Origin: Ascidia mentula
Taxonomy: Eukaryota; Chordata; Ascidiacea; Phlebobranchia; Ascidiidae
Length of the DNA stretch: 64,000 nucleotides
Assembly: GCA_947561715.1 (NCBI GenBank)
Contig: OX387201.1
Location: forward strand, 20,040,001-20,104,000
Reading direction: 5' to 3'
Shown: piece by piece, positions 22,189 through 33,506 of the stretch
Position numbering within the stretch: position 1 is the first letter of the stretch
How the letters are laid out: every line of letters starts with the position of its first letter
Position numbers and translations under genes: made by a program
The notes under the pieces: model-generated
The model's input: only the letters and a program-made list of their open reading frames with translations
What the model was told of the DNA's origin: nothing
Database searches by the model: none

Positions 22189-22418
22189 CACCGGGTCACA
22201 AAGTTTTTTCCAAACTTGATCCACATATAAACCTATGCAACATAGAAATCTGTGCGAATATTAACGCTACGATTTCGTGTAGTATTTCAAGTTAAATTTA
22301 CAAACAAAAATAACAGGTGGTTGCCCTGTTCACGCCTAATCTTTAAAATTTGCACGGAATTCTGTTTTACACAGACTTATACGTGGATCAAGTTTGGAAA
22401 AAACTTTGTTACCCAGTG
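22189..22418. mobile_element. 230-bp MITE with about 43-bp inverted ends, TA target
   Basis: The ends CACCGGGTCACAAAG and, reversed, CACTGGGTAACAAAG extend as inverted repeats through AAACTTGATCCAC, with about 40 of 43 positions matching. The element is flanked by TA on both sides (22187-22188, 22419-22420), as for Tc1/mariner-type insertions. It has no coding capacity. It lies between the start of WDR24 and the end of the ankyrin/armadillo gene. Confidence 0.85.
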
Positions 22419-23081
22419 TAGTAGCATTTTCCAACTGTTCTAATGCTGATTGCTGACTTGCAATAATTACCTAATTTTTTTTTGTACACACAAAATAGGC
22501 TGATTGAATCAAGTTGATATACATTTTGCATGAACGAGCAATATTCTATATTACAAATATTCGGTTGGAAGCCAACAATGTATGGTAGTAAAGCTACTCG
22601 ATTTCTACAAAAATTTAAGTTAAATATGCATATGTCTAACTTTGTCAAACATTCTTTACTAAGTACACACGATGCAATTATGAGTAAAAAAATGTTACAT
22701 CAGTGGAAGAATCTGGGATGTTCACAGTTTTATAAATCTCACAAAACGTGTCACTTCAAAAGGGAATGCAAGAACATAAAAAAACAGCATCGTATCTTTC
22801 ACATAATACAGGAAGCATACAAATTTTCACAGTGAAATATTTACAAACTACACGAACTTGTCGCGCAACTGCATACAATGTTTTGAACCTGACAAGAAAA
22901 GAAAAACAGGAAACTGTTGTTCTAAAATAAGTAAAACAAAGGAACAGAAAAGTTTTATTTGTTAGTAGAAACTTTTCTGTTGGCCGGGGAAATCGAGCGT
23001 GCTCTCATCGTCCGGTGAAAAGCTCTGAAAAAATCCACATTTCTGTGTTCCTGTATTTTAACGTACGCTACGAGGCATTTC
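22419..23081. other. Intergenic, nothing recognised
   Basis: AT-rich DNA between the MITE and the end of the ankyrin/armadillo gene. A 101-codon plus-strand frame (22530-22835) has no recognisable domain and is not called. Confidence 0.5.
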
Positions 23082-25412
23082 CTACCCGTTAACATGTAAG
23101 GTGTTTCCCCTCGTTTGCGCTGTTTGAGGTCTTGACGGCCCTGAATAAACAAAGGTTGATATTTTTATGATTGAAATAAACCCCAGAACTTTTGCTGCAT
23201 GAAAGCTTGTGTCTAAGCTCAGTAGAATGTACGTTAACACAAATTGTAACGAACTTACTCCTCTTATCTTTAACAATCGGCAAACCGATGGTCGCCTGTC
23301 GTTTAAACTCGGCTACAAACTCATTAGACACTTTTCCATCTTCACCCAAATTATCCGTAAGAGTGACGTAAAGGCCTTCAGTCGCTCTACATGACGTCAT
23401 CAACTCTCTGCTCGCCGTTCGGTTGAAAGATAAATATCCTAAAAATGTCATCATAAAGTTTAAACCACGTGGAAATAGATAAATGTCAATGTAATACATA
23501 AGGTAATAGGGAAACCAAGTGCATGTTTTCCTAAACAATCTCACGTTATTTTGTCACCCGACAACTCCATAGAAATCATATATAGACAACCAACCTAATG
23601 CCTGGGCAGCAGTTTGTCGAATCAACTGATTCTCCGACTTCACTTTACCAAGAAGTTTCTCCACAGCGCCGCAAGTGACGATGGCTTCAGGAACGCCAGC
23701 CCTCGTGTGGGCGAGTGACGCAAGATAATCCGCTGTAATACGTCATCATTACGTCATCTTTCTTTCATGTGAAACTACAAATCACCCAAAAAGTCGAATA
23801 TATATTTCAACACGTACCTGCCATTGCCACTACGTCATCGTTGACGTCATCGAGGAAGTTGACGAGCGTAATGACGCCTCTAGCGGAAGATTCGACAAGG
23901 GAAGTGTTTGTTATGATGCGAGCGAGAACAACCAGCTGTTAAATACACAACTGCTATAACTTATAACCACTTCCTCCACGCTTTCGTCCCACATAAACCA
24001 CAAGGTTTAGATTATTGCATGAGGTTTTGATTCATCTCACAAAGCTTTCTCAGATACAAGATATTTCTTTCCAACTTTACCTGAAAAGCTGCGGTAGTTT
24101 TAAAAATCGGATCCTTGCACCGAAATAAATCCTCAAACGTTATGAGGCTCAAACCACCCAAGCGTGAAATCCGTTGTTGTTGTTGGATTCGGTTGAATGC
24201 GAACATGGTTAGTGCGGATACTGCTTGTAATTTCACCGCCTTAGAAAGAACAAAACAATTGTTAGTAAAAATTACTTCCAATTCGTTCACACATAAACTA
24301 TGCACACGCAATTAACTTTATCGCCAATTATTTGTACGTAAATTTCAATAGAAAGTAAATACCCTGGCTTAAAGCAAGCTTCGCAGATTCAACAGGAGTT
24401 GTGGGAAACAAGTAGTAGAGGTGGGGATTACCCACCCGGTGCTATATATTGAGCATTCTTTATTACATCACAAAGGTTTTACAACAAACCCACCATACTG
24501 GGCGAGTTGCAGACTTGCAGACTTGCAGAATAATTTCGAATCCGAATTCGTCCAATTCGTTCAGTTTGTCTTCGTTCTCCTGACAACCGCTAACAAGACA
24601 CGATAAACAATGGAGAAGATCGACCTTTAGAACAAACATCTTTTGTTTAATCGCGACTCTATGACGTAATTTCTGGCATCGCGTCACCTGCATCTTCTCG
24701 TCACGTGACGTTTTCCACACTCTGTTGACCAGCAGCTCAATGGCGCCCTCTTCGGCAATTGTGAGTTGAGAGTTCTTGTTGTTATGTGGGGTACACCTGG
24801 ACCCATGTGAAAATAAAGTGAAATAATAATAAACAAATTTATCAAAAACAAACTTTAGGAAATTCACTGATTTTACAAACACAAAATATTGGATTCTGAA
24901 CGAAAGTTAAAGCTCCCTCTAATGCTTTAGAAAACAAAAAAGCTTCACGCGCAGCCATTGTCGTTATGATAATACCTGAAATGCACGTTACAGAGGTAGG
25001 AAAAATTGTCACGCACCTTTACACAAACATTTACACAAATTTACAACATACAACCGATGAAACCAAAGTTCCTAAAAGAGTCATCCACCCTGTTATTAAA
25101 TTGGTGAATACATACGCATATACACAAAGCATCGTCAGCGTAATTTCAGTATGTTATTATTACGCAACAATGACGTCACTCACCAACTAATGCTGGCCAC
25201 ACGTTTAAACTTTCCTCGTCATCACCATCCTTCCTCCCCTCCAAACTAATCAAATATTTGATGACGTCAGTGTTGTAACTGGGGGTGCTCTTGTCACGGG
25301 ACCGTCATTGTTGACGTCACGCGATCGCACGGTGGCGCCAGACTTGATGGGAAATTTGAGGCAATCGTGCGCCCCACTTGAGGCAGCAACGAGCAGTGGT
25401 GTAGCGTTGTCC
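23082..25412 (-). pseudogene. Ankyrin/armadillo-repeat gene (ANKAR-like), 5'-truncated
   Basis: Minus-strand exons: about 25412-25184 (one ankyrin repeat, NATPLLVAASSGAHDCL...GATVRSRDVNND, then TDVIKYLISLE); 24975 to about 24890; 24796-24688 (QLTIAEEGAIELLV); 24624 to about 24505; 24239-24081; 23935-23818; 23732-23595; 23438-23259; and 23140-23082. The last five join in phase and read as armadillo repeats (KLQAVSALTMFAFN, SARGVITLVNFLDDV, ENQLIRQTAAQAL). ANK followed by ARM is the order of ANKAR. The ankyrin exon shifts frame near 25300, the join from the second to the third exon has no clear in-phase donor, and no further 5' exons are seen before the next locus. I call it a damaged or partial gene; a sequence error could explain the frameshift. 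The terminal exon is uncertain. Confidence 0.55.
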
Positions 25413-26250
25413 CTGTTTCAACAACATTGGTGAAGGCGCTCGACGTTATATTAAGCACAAAAAGCCTGATCGGAATTCATGGCAAGGAGAGTCAGGGTTC
25501 GAACCCCGGTGTGGTAAAAGATCAGCAGCTGTTTTTCATTAAATTCCCATTTTCGTGACGTATTTGTTTCATTGATGACGAAATTAGCAGTGGTTGGATA
25601 CCGGGTTAGTTTAAATAAGTGCATATACACAGGGATGAGTCAGACCTAACCCGAATATCGTATGTGGAATGCGCTCCACTCAGATTGTAACAACGTCGCT
25701 AGGAATCACACACCTGTTTATATAATAATGTCGCTGTTTCTTTTGAGACCAATTAGAATTGATGACGCAACTCTAGCAATATATGATAAATGTGCGGCAA
25801 GTTGAAAGTAAAAATAAACTAGGTTGATATATACTGGTTAGTGCAGTAATTATGGATGTGTGTTAGATCTGCGGACACATGCACGCACTGTTTCAATCTA
25901 TAAAGGTCTCATCAGTGCAGCTGGTGACTGTGACACTGGCTGGGACAACTTGGATACTGACAGGGACACAGATTTTAATTTCAAGGTGTCTGTGGTGTAA
26001 GTGTGCATGGTAGCCTACAAGCTAGCCCAGTGCCACAGTCACACCAAACTGCACTGATGAGACCTTATAGGATGAAATATTGTGTGCAAGTGTCTGCAGT
26101 TCTCATGGATTCTTATGGCTCTTTACTGCTTGTAAGGAAGAAACACATTTAGTGCTTGTTTTGTAGTTTGACTGATTCTGTTTAAAGTCAGAATACTGCA
26201 CTTCATTATAGATATTTTGATAACCCAACCCCCGTTTTGCCATTGTGAAT
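25413..26250. other. Intergenic with foldback repeat and tRNA-like T arm
   Basis: No gene is supported. At about 25490-25512 the string AGGGTTCGAACCCCGG is a tRNA-type T arm (B box) without a clear D arm, probably a SINE remnant. The foldback element at 25869-26099 is listed separately. Confidence 0.5.
25869..26099. mobile_element. Foldback (hairpin) element
   Basis: A left arm of about 75 bases (CTGCGGACACATGCACGC...GGTCTCATCAGTGCAG) is the imperfect reverse complement of the right arm ending GTGTCTGCAG at 26099. The arms are separated by about 75 bases. Single-arm relatives occur at 17100-17195 and 60507-60560, so this is a dispersed family. No open frame. Confidence 0.8.
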
Positions 26251-26341
26251 TATTAAACATATATGTTTATGCACGTCTTATGGCCTCGGCAGATCCCAGC
26301 ATGGAAACTCGTTATCACACGATCATCTAAAATCCACCAAC

Positions 26342-26529
26342 CTGTGATCCACTCAGCGAAAGATTTCCATGAGAGTTGTGACACTTTCGTGACCGTGTGA
26401 CCAACATTCAGACAATATAGCAAGCCAGAAGTGTTTAAATCCCAAGCTACAATCGCTTCATTAGTAGCAGCAGTTGCGGTCAAGTTTACATCCACAGGAC
26501 TCCAACCCATGTCAACTCATGTTTAAGCC
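26342..26529 (-). pseudogene. Decayed duplicate of WDR24 exon 2
   Basis: The minus strand matches WDR24 exon 2 (21281-21072) in order and splice context: GGGCTTAAACATGAG, then VNLTATAATNEAIVAWDLNT, up to GGATCACAG before a GT. It is 188 bases against 210, with deletions that are not multiples of three, a TGA soon after the start and loss of the central segment. No other WDR24 exons accompany it. It is a partial duplication about 5 kb upstream of the parent exon on the same strand. Confidence 0.88.
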
Positions 26530-26659
26530 CTGAAATTAAAAAAAATGCTAATTATGTGTTAGGACAAACATGTTGATGACCAGGTACTGTGATCATGTCA
26601 AATGTTAGGCTTAGTGAATTATGTCAACTATATGATTTTATTGGGTGATGACTAGCAAC

Positions 26660-26960
26660 ATGTTACAATATAAACTTGTTGATGTTTGTTGTTTAAACAA
26701 ACAGTTGCCTGAATACTCAGGGCTATAGGGTGAGAAATTCTTACCACAAACAAATCAAAGTTTGGGTCAACTTCTGACATTGTAAATGCAAGTTGAATTA
26801 TAACCACAATTACTTTAATCATTATCACAGCTTTGTTTTCACCCCAAACTTATTGCACCTCATTTTTGCCTTCATTTTGACACATACTATAGGTTCAAGT
26901 ATTTTCCCATGGATCATCATGAGATCACAAACAAAAAAACAGAAATTTGTCGTGTCAGAT
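26660..26960. other. Short intergenic stretch, nothing firm
   Basis: A minus-strand ATG at about 26780 opens a 13-codon frame that ends at a GTAAGA donor. It could be a first exon captured with the WDR24 duplicate, but nothing supports expression. Confidence 0.3.
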
Positions 26961-26964
26961 TTAC

Positions 26965-27771
26965 CAGAAGCAGTGTTTCCACAAATTATTTGAGCAGTCG
27001 GTTGGGATTTGAGAACTGCAACTAAATCATTGAACGAAGTTGGTCGGATCCATGAAGTTCCACCATTAAATAATTCAAGCCTGGTTGCTTTTTGTTGCAC
27101 TAACTTTCGTTTGTTGCATTTTGAATGACATAAATCCTTTTCAAGATCCTAAGAAACAAAAACTGTTAAAAATTTCTAGAGATACAATGTTGTTTAATTA
27201 AAGTATTTGTTGGTAACAGAAAAGGAATCAGGAAGTTTGTACATTTTATTGCATTTGTCAATACATAAGATTTTTTATAAATATGCATTTTTATGTCAAA
27301 CACAGCAAAATTAGTTCGTGAATAGGAAGCATCTGCATATCAGTTGTGATTAAATAACAAACCAAGACATAGAGTTTAACTTTTAACATTCACCAAGTTT
27401 ACAGCTTCTATCTTTCCGGGAGTTTTCTCCATGGCAACCACGCAACATCCACATCCACTCCCTCATAACACATAACTTTTGTTCCAGTGAGTCCTGGTTG
27501 TGATCGGAGCCATGAGTTCAGGCTCATCATCGGATCCACATCATCAACTGAACAAAGCAAACAGGTTTACAACAACTAATAACTTCTACTTCTATCTTTA
27601 ACAAACATGTCCACATTTTTGTGTCAGCTATTGCCAACAACTAAAATTAACTTAATAAAAATGCATTAAAAGCCTTAAAAAAAGAAACGCAGAAGTTTTT
27701 TTGCAAATAAGCTTCAACAAACCTGTATACAGTTGTCCATTTACATGGAATGATATTGAGGTACTTGTCAT
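26965..27771 (-). pseudogene. Xanthine dehydrogenase/aldehyde oxidase relic
   Basis: Three minus-strand exons are recognisable. Exon 27771-27723 encodes the start MTSTSISFHVNGQLYT. Exon 27547-27394 continues DDVDPMMSLNSWLRS and GLTGTKVMCYEG, then needs a one-base correction to read the second half of the plant-type [2Fe-2S] ligand motif C-x4-C-x2-C. Exon 27148-26965 starts the FAD-binding domain (SWIRPTSFNDLVAVLKSQ, ICGNTASG). In the family these modules pass electrons from the molybdenum centre to FAD and NAD or oxygen. The second [2Fe-2S] domain that should lie between exons 2 and 3 is absent, exon phases do not match, and no FAD remainder or molybdopterin domain follows. This is a degraded 5' fragment. 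Confidence 0.82.
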
Positions 27772-29714
27772 TGTACCAAGTATAACCACCTAAAGTGGAA
27801 GCATAGATAGTTCTTTCGAATTAAGAATTAGCTACAAAATTTTGTTGACAAAAAATGCACCATCGGTTTTGTTTTAAAATTAATAACCTTTCACAACGGG
27901 GTTGAGAGATAAAATATATAAAAAAATTCACAAATTGCTGACAAACCACAGCAAATCAATACATGGATCCCAGAGTGGAAAGTTTGTTTTTTGCTCAGAG
28001 GATTTTGTATTGGCGATCGTTAACTGCGCAGACGATCGCAACGTTTTTTTCATATGTTAATGCATTAGTTCATTCATATAGTGCGGATTATTGGTAAATT
28101 TAGCAAAATTGTTTGACATTTTTTCCAGTCTTGAATGGATCATCCAAGATTTTCACAAAGGCAGTACATTTGAAGGACAACCATTGAACACCAGCAGAAG
28201 TTACAGAGTTGTACGTAATAATTACAGTGTCAAATAAAAATATAAGTGATCGAAAAAGTGGTCAAATATGAAATATTGCCAAATGCAATTTAAACTGCCT
28301 GCAAGAATTCCGTCAAATTTGAAGAATTTGTCAGAAACAACCAATCTGGGGGCTTACCTATATAAAAACTAATTGTAACGAAAAAATCAAGCAATTCAAA
28401 ACAGACCACACAAAACCATGCTGATGATAAATCATAAGGTTCACAGGCTTCGCAGCCAAGGCCTTGCTATGCGTAAGCATGGCATTACTTCTGCGTTGTC
28501 TGATGATAAATCTTGATAATATAAATTTAAAATTAACGTGAAAACAAAAACATTTGCAAATCAGAAGAAATACACAAGAGGTCTTACAGCATTGGAATTA
28601 AATCTCGCTGGCAAACTCTCTGCGACGCTTAGCTTAAAAGTCATCATTCATTTGTTTTTCTGAGTTTCCATTTTTTCCTTAAAACGTGACTTGGCACTGG
28701 ACCGATAGGGGATTTCCCAATTCGCAAAAATAGTGACGTCAGCTATTTTTAATGATCAGAAATGGTTGGTCTTCAGGGTCCTTTTAACTGACGCCACAAT
28801 TTTATCTGTTTCTTTCCATAACAATACATTTTCCAAACAGATATAGAAACAAAATTTGTGTCCGAAGAGAACCTCCTCTTACGCGAAACCCTGTGTAGGT
28901 TTCAAGTTACGCCTCAACTTCTATGTAACGGTTACGACCCACTGAAACTAAACACACCCTGTCTCCTCGCAACCAGCATTCAGTTGCTAAGTGTGTAGTA
29001 GTTTGCTGATTCACTGAAGGTTTGCAAGGGTTAATATTTGTCACTAAGCTTGTTCTAGCTGACTTTGCGAGCAATCAGTTAAGAAACCGTGAAACTCTGG
29101 CTTATTGTGAGGAGGACAGGGGTCTACTTTCATATTGAACTGAGAAAACGATATGCGGAAACGGTTTGAGTTATAATTAAGTTAAAGATAAACATTGGAT
29201 TTTATGATTATGGTGATACATGCGATCAATCAACTCACCAAAGTTGGAATTTAAGGATGTAATTTAATGGTTCTCAAACTGGTCGTCGCGTTACCTCGGT
29301 GCGTTGTATCGAATATCCAAGGGTGTCGGATTCGAACCCGCGAGATCCTGTGGACGAATCCCGATCGCTCTTTTGTTTGTATTTTGTTTGACTCGGGTGC
29401 TTTCACCGATGTAGAAGTTTTATGTCAATCGATGTGCTCTCCAGCGACACCTATCGAATCAGCCACATATATATAAAGTCATTTCCTTCAATGACGTAAC
29501 AGCGGTCGGTTGTTTATCAAATGTAGTATCACCCCATATTGTGTACTGTTGGAATGTGTGAACAGTGTATATGCAGAGAAACTTATACGCAGCAAAATGA
29601 TGTAATACATAATATGCCCTGACGTGGCGTGATAACTTATCATATACCGTTATCATGTTTATACTTACTCGCATGTTTATGTAGGCATAATTTTTTGCTT
29701 CAACGTACTGAACA
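27772..29714. other. Intergenic with SINE fragments
   Basis: No gene is firmly supported. A SINE body fragment (ACAGGCTTCGCAGCCAAGG) lies at about 28440-28490, and a reversed T-arm string GGATTCGAACCCGCG at about 29330. A plus-strand exon-like open stretch at 28129-28213 (reading LEWIIQDFHKG) ends at GTACGT but has no partner exons. GGGGATTTCCC occurs at 28708-28718. Confidence 0.4.
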
Positions 29715-31103
29715 ATGTTTGGCGATCTTGATGATGACGTAGATCAAGTATGGAATGAGTGGATCGCAAAATACAGTAAGTTTATTCCTGGTTTCCACCA
29801 AATTGCTTTGATAAGTTTCATTCTTATTTTACACCCAATTAACATTTATAGTTATATGTTGCAGTTATTTCGATGGTTTGCAGATAAACAATATTTAAAC
29901 GAGGACGAACTTCGTGAAAGAAAAAGTATTTGGGAAAGAAGTTTAGCTGAAGTGAAAGAACACAATGAAGATTTCAAGACTGGAAAGTTCACGTACAGGA
30001 TTTCTCTAACACAGTTCAGCGATCGGGTAAAAAACAACACATGTCCAAATCAACTCAGTAAACCATTGCATGTTTCATGCAATGGTTGCTGATGCAGCCA
30101 GACTGCGATACCTGGGCTGCGAAACCTGTTAACCTAATGATTTCCAACTAAGTTTTGAGTAAACGTTTGTTTAAATACATTTCAACACAGAAAAACGATG
30201 AACTCCCATGGATGGACGATCGGAATGTGGCAGAATGTTACAGACCACCCTTGTTATTCGGAGCATCGAAAATGTGCGAAGAACCTCAAGAAACTGATCC
30301 AAATGCTGGCATTGAGGAACCCAACCCTGAAAGTTTTGACTGGAGGGACACGGGTTGTGTAACACCCGTGAAGGACCAAGGAACTGAGTTACCCGCTTGC
30401 TGGATATTCAGTGCAGTAAGCGTTCGTTACAAATGCCTAACTGGTATAACTACCGTGATTTAAATATGCAGGTAGCAGCCGTTGAATCTCATCACAAGAT
30501 AAACAATGGAGAATTGGTCAAACTTTCTGAACAACAATTAGTTGATTGTGACAAAAAGGGTGGAGGTACAGGAGATCTGGAATGGGCGTTTGATTACATT
30601 GGGAGGAATGGCCTCGTATTTGAACATGAATATCCGTTCATTGGCAAGGTTTGTCCAACGAACGAAAACGCGTTACGCCACACAGTGTTGGTCGTTGGTT
30701 ATGGAAAAGATCAGAGCAAACCACGTGGCGAAGACAAGTACTGGATTATCAAGAACAGGTATACCATCATATTTTTGTGTAAACGCCATAAGACAACATG
30801 TTATAAAACATTAGTTACCAATGTGGAACAAAACCAAACTACAACAAATCAGCAAAGTGTTTATCGTTTTTATCGTGTACAATTATACCTTTAATAAGAT
30901 ATATCCTTGTTGGTAAAGTCTTTGAAAACTTCTTAAAAATACTTTAAAATTTCTCAAATTGACAATATTTGCTCAGTTGGGGAGTTGGTGACGATGATTC
31001 GGGTTTCAAGAAAATTGCCAAAGATCGAGACAACAATTGTTCTGTTTCTGGACAAGCAATTTATCCTGTTGGCGTGGGTTGCTACTCACCAGAGGAAAGC
31101 TAG
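29715..31103 (+). CDS. Papain-family (cathepsin L-like) cysteine protease, internally deleted
   Basis: Five exons join in phase: 29715-29775, 29884-30026, 30191-30415, 30472-30758 and 30977-31103, for about 280 residues (typical family length is about 330). An I29 propeptide has an ERFNIN-like pattern (ELRERKSIWERSLAEVKEHN), then the mature start SFDWRDTGCVTPVKDQG. The oxyanion-hole Gln, catalytic Cys (ACWIFSA), His (RHTVLVVGYG) and Asn (YWIIKN/SWG) are all present. The stretch between PFIGKVCP and the catalytic His is about 60 residues shorter than usual. The Cys normally four residues before the SCWAFS motif's W and its disulfide partner in GCxGG are both missing. No signal peptide is seen before the first ATG. 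AATAAA lies at 31137-31142. Intron 2 carries a SINE fragment. It is either a functionless relic with an open frame or a divergent inactive homologue. Confidence 0.85.
30063..30145. repeat. SINE body fragment in protease intron 2
   Basis: CCATTGCATGTTTCATGCAATGG forms a small hairpin followed by ACCTGGGCTGCGAAACCTG, matching the body of the SINE family in the NLR introns. Confidence 0.65.
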
Positions 31104-31195
31104 ACCACAGTTAAAAATTGTCAATGTGCCAAGAAGAATAAAAACGTAACAAGGACTCGCATATTTTGACTAAAATAGTAAAATAGTTTTCGATC

Positions 31196-33506
31196 AGTCC
31201 GACCACACTTGAAAAGCCCGTGAGGTAACTACGTAGCAACCAGGATAACGTTGCCATGTAATTTTCTGGTGATTGTTTGTTGGTCGTCTCCATGGCGCCA
31301 GTTTTCCTGTGTAAAGTTTAACCCGGATTTCCAGTAACTGATTGTCTTCTGTTAAATGACATAATACTCTTTGCTTTATGTGTTAACTATGTGTACTTGC
31401 ATACTGAAAGTGTATTTGTTAATGCGTGTGACTAAATCTTTGACTAACTTTTTATCAAAGTAGTTTTAATGAAGTAATAAAGATGTATTTAGTGTAATTC
31501 TCTGCATCGGGTTTTCAATTAAAGTCATGCTAGGGAAGAACATAAGAACTAACGTGCGACTTTATGTCAAATGTACTGAACAAATAGGATTTCCCAATTA
31601 AATTCTACTCAAGTTATATTAGATTTATGTATCGCAAAATTGGAGAACAAGTTAGAAAAAAAATGCAGCGGTTGAAGAATGCAATTCATCACAACGTAAT
31701 TAAAAATGTGGGTAAATTCAATATTATCAAGTGTCCATAAAACTAATATCAAAGGAACAAAAATCCATGTTTAATATTTACATCCCAGTAATAAATGCTT
31801 AACTGATCGGAACCGGGAGCACCCTGGGGTTGTGGATTATTGATTTAGGCGTGTGAGAAGTCACAAGGTTTGTGTCAAAAAACTTCAAATTTCAACATTC
31901 TGCCCCAGGCTTTAATGCAGATTCTTACGTCATTTTGTCTGACTCGCGCCTTGAAATTTCTTTGCTGCATTCGGGCCACTTTGAAACGTAAATTCCAATG
32001 CGAAAAACATGTGGCCTTGTAATTATCATGCTTTTTGTCTTTGGTTTAAATTAATGCCGGATAATTGTCCATGCGTTAACGGTTTGATATTTCGACAATT
32101 TCTACGAAGGAATGTGAACCGTTAAGTTATCATTATATACCTTAGTTGTTCAGCCACAATTTACACTTCCGTCAGGATGTTTATATTACTTGTGGTACAA
32201 TCTATCCGCGGTGGAGTTAACATGGACGTGAGCCACAAGCAAAACGTTGCGCGTCATCTTCTCCACTGTGATGAATGCAGATATCATAGAAAATTTAATA
32301 CATGAGTTACAACTCTGTGATGTTTGATCCCGAAATAAAAGTGAGAACATGCATACGATGAACAAACTCTCCTTTGTTTGTGATCAACGTTGTAATTATT
32401 TATATATAGCGTCCTGAAACCCGGTAGTAATAAACATTGCTGGGCTTGCACGCACGTTCAATTTCCGTACCGTGTTTACTGCGTGCCTTTGATTGCAGTA
32501 TTATGATGTCATGCAGTACCTGGTACAAGATTAATCTCAGGTTGTTTGGTGGGAGACGAGATTAGAAGATGAAGTAAGCGCTTGACGGTGCATGTTGCGA
32601 TTGCTAAAGTAGTGTTTGCCACAAAAACTGGAAATTGACAATTGCACACGCGTCCTTGAAAACACCTATTTATAAAAGTCGGGATGGTTGAACCCAGAAT
32701 AATAGTTGAATGGGTCTGATATTCTGAATGTAAACGAAGAACAGGAAACATTGCAAACGAATGTCGTTTTGCAAACACTTTTCAACCACCGGTCTGCAAA
32801 AAATAAGTAACTTTAATTATGACAAATTGATTGCAAAAATAACCTTAACATAAGAGTCAAGTTTAATCTTACCCTCCTGGTATTAAATTCTTAACTGATC
32901 GAAACCAGACCGCACCCAGGGGTTTAAATAACATTGAGTTAAGTGTGTGAGAAGTCGAGAATTTTGTTTTAATAAAGTCGCCTGAAACATTCAATCGGAG
33001 CAAAATATTGTAAATAAAATAAAATTAGAGCCGAAATGTGAAACTTTCTGCCCCCAGGCTTCAGCGCACATATTGTTACGTCATTTTGTCTGACACGCGA
33101 CTGCAATTTCGCTCTTTCTGCATTCGGGCAACTTTGAAACGTAAATTCCAATGCAAGCCGTTTGTGACGTTAAAAATCATTAAAGCCGGAGAATCTTTCT
33201 CGCTTAAAGGCTTAGTAACATTTCCTTTAAAATATTATCTTTTGTCAAGTCGTCATGTAAGGTATTGACCTGAATGTGGATTTGTTCTCTTATCAAAAAT
33301 GACCTGTTTCTTTTACTTTTGTTGGTTCCGCTGCAAGCGACGATTTAGAATAAAATTTCTCTTGCAAGTAAAACGTTTGCGCATCACCTCTGTTGCGATG
33401 TCTGCTCATATCATAGAAAGCATGAAACATTCAATATTCTGTGCATGGATGCGCGTTGAAATCACCTCATGTTTATTCACATATTTATGATGTCATGCGG
33501 TACCTG
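31196..33506. repeat. 2311-bp tandem duplication, unit A
   Basis: GTCCGACCACACTTGAAAAG at 31196 recurs exactly at 33507, and the following 2.3 kb are nearly identical. Each unit joins about 300 bases of protease 3' flank to most of a family R copy. The junction at 33506/33507 interrupts R at the string TGCGGTACCT. No gene lies inside. Confidence 0.93.

Noticed and set aside
22530-22835. 101-codon plus-strand frame between the MITE and the ankyrin/armadillo gene
   Set aside because: Low-complexity, AT-driven composition, no domain and no splice partners; consistent with chance.
25490-25515. Functional tRNA suggested by GGTTCGAACCCC
   Set aside because: Only a T arm is present; no D arm, anticodon arm or matching acceptor could be placed.
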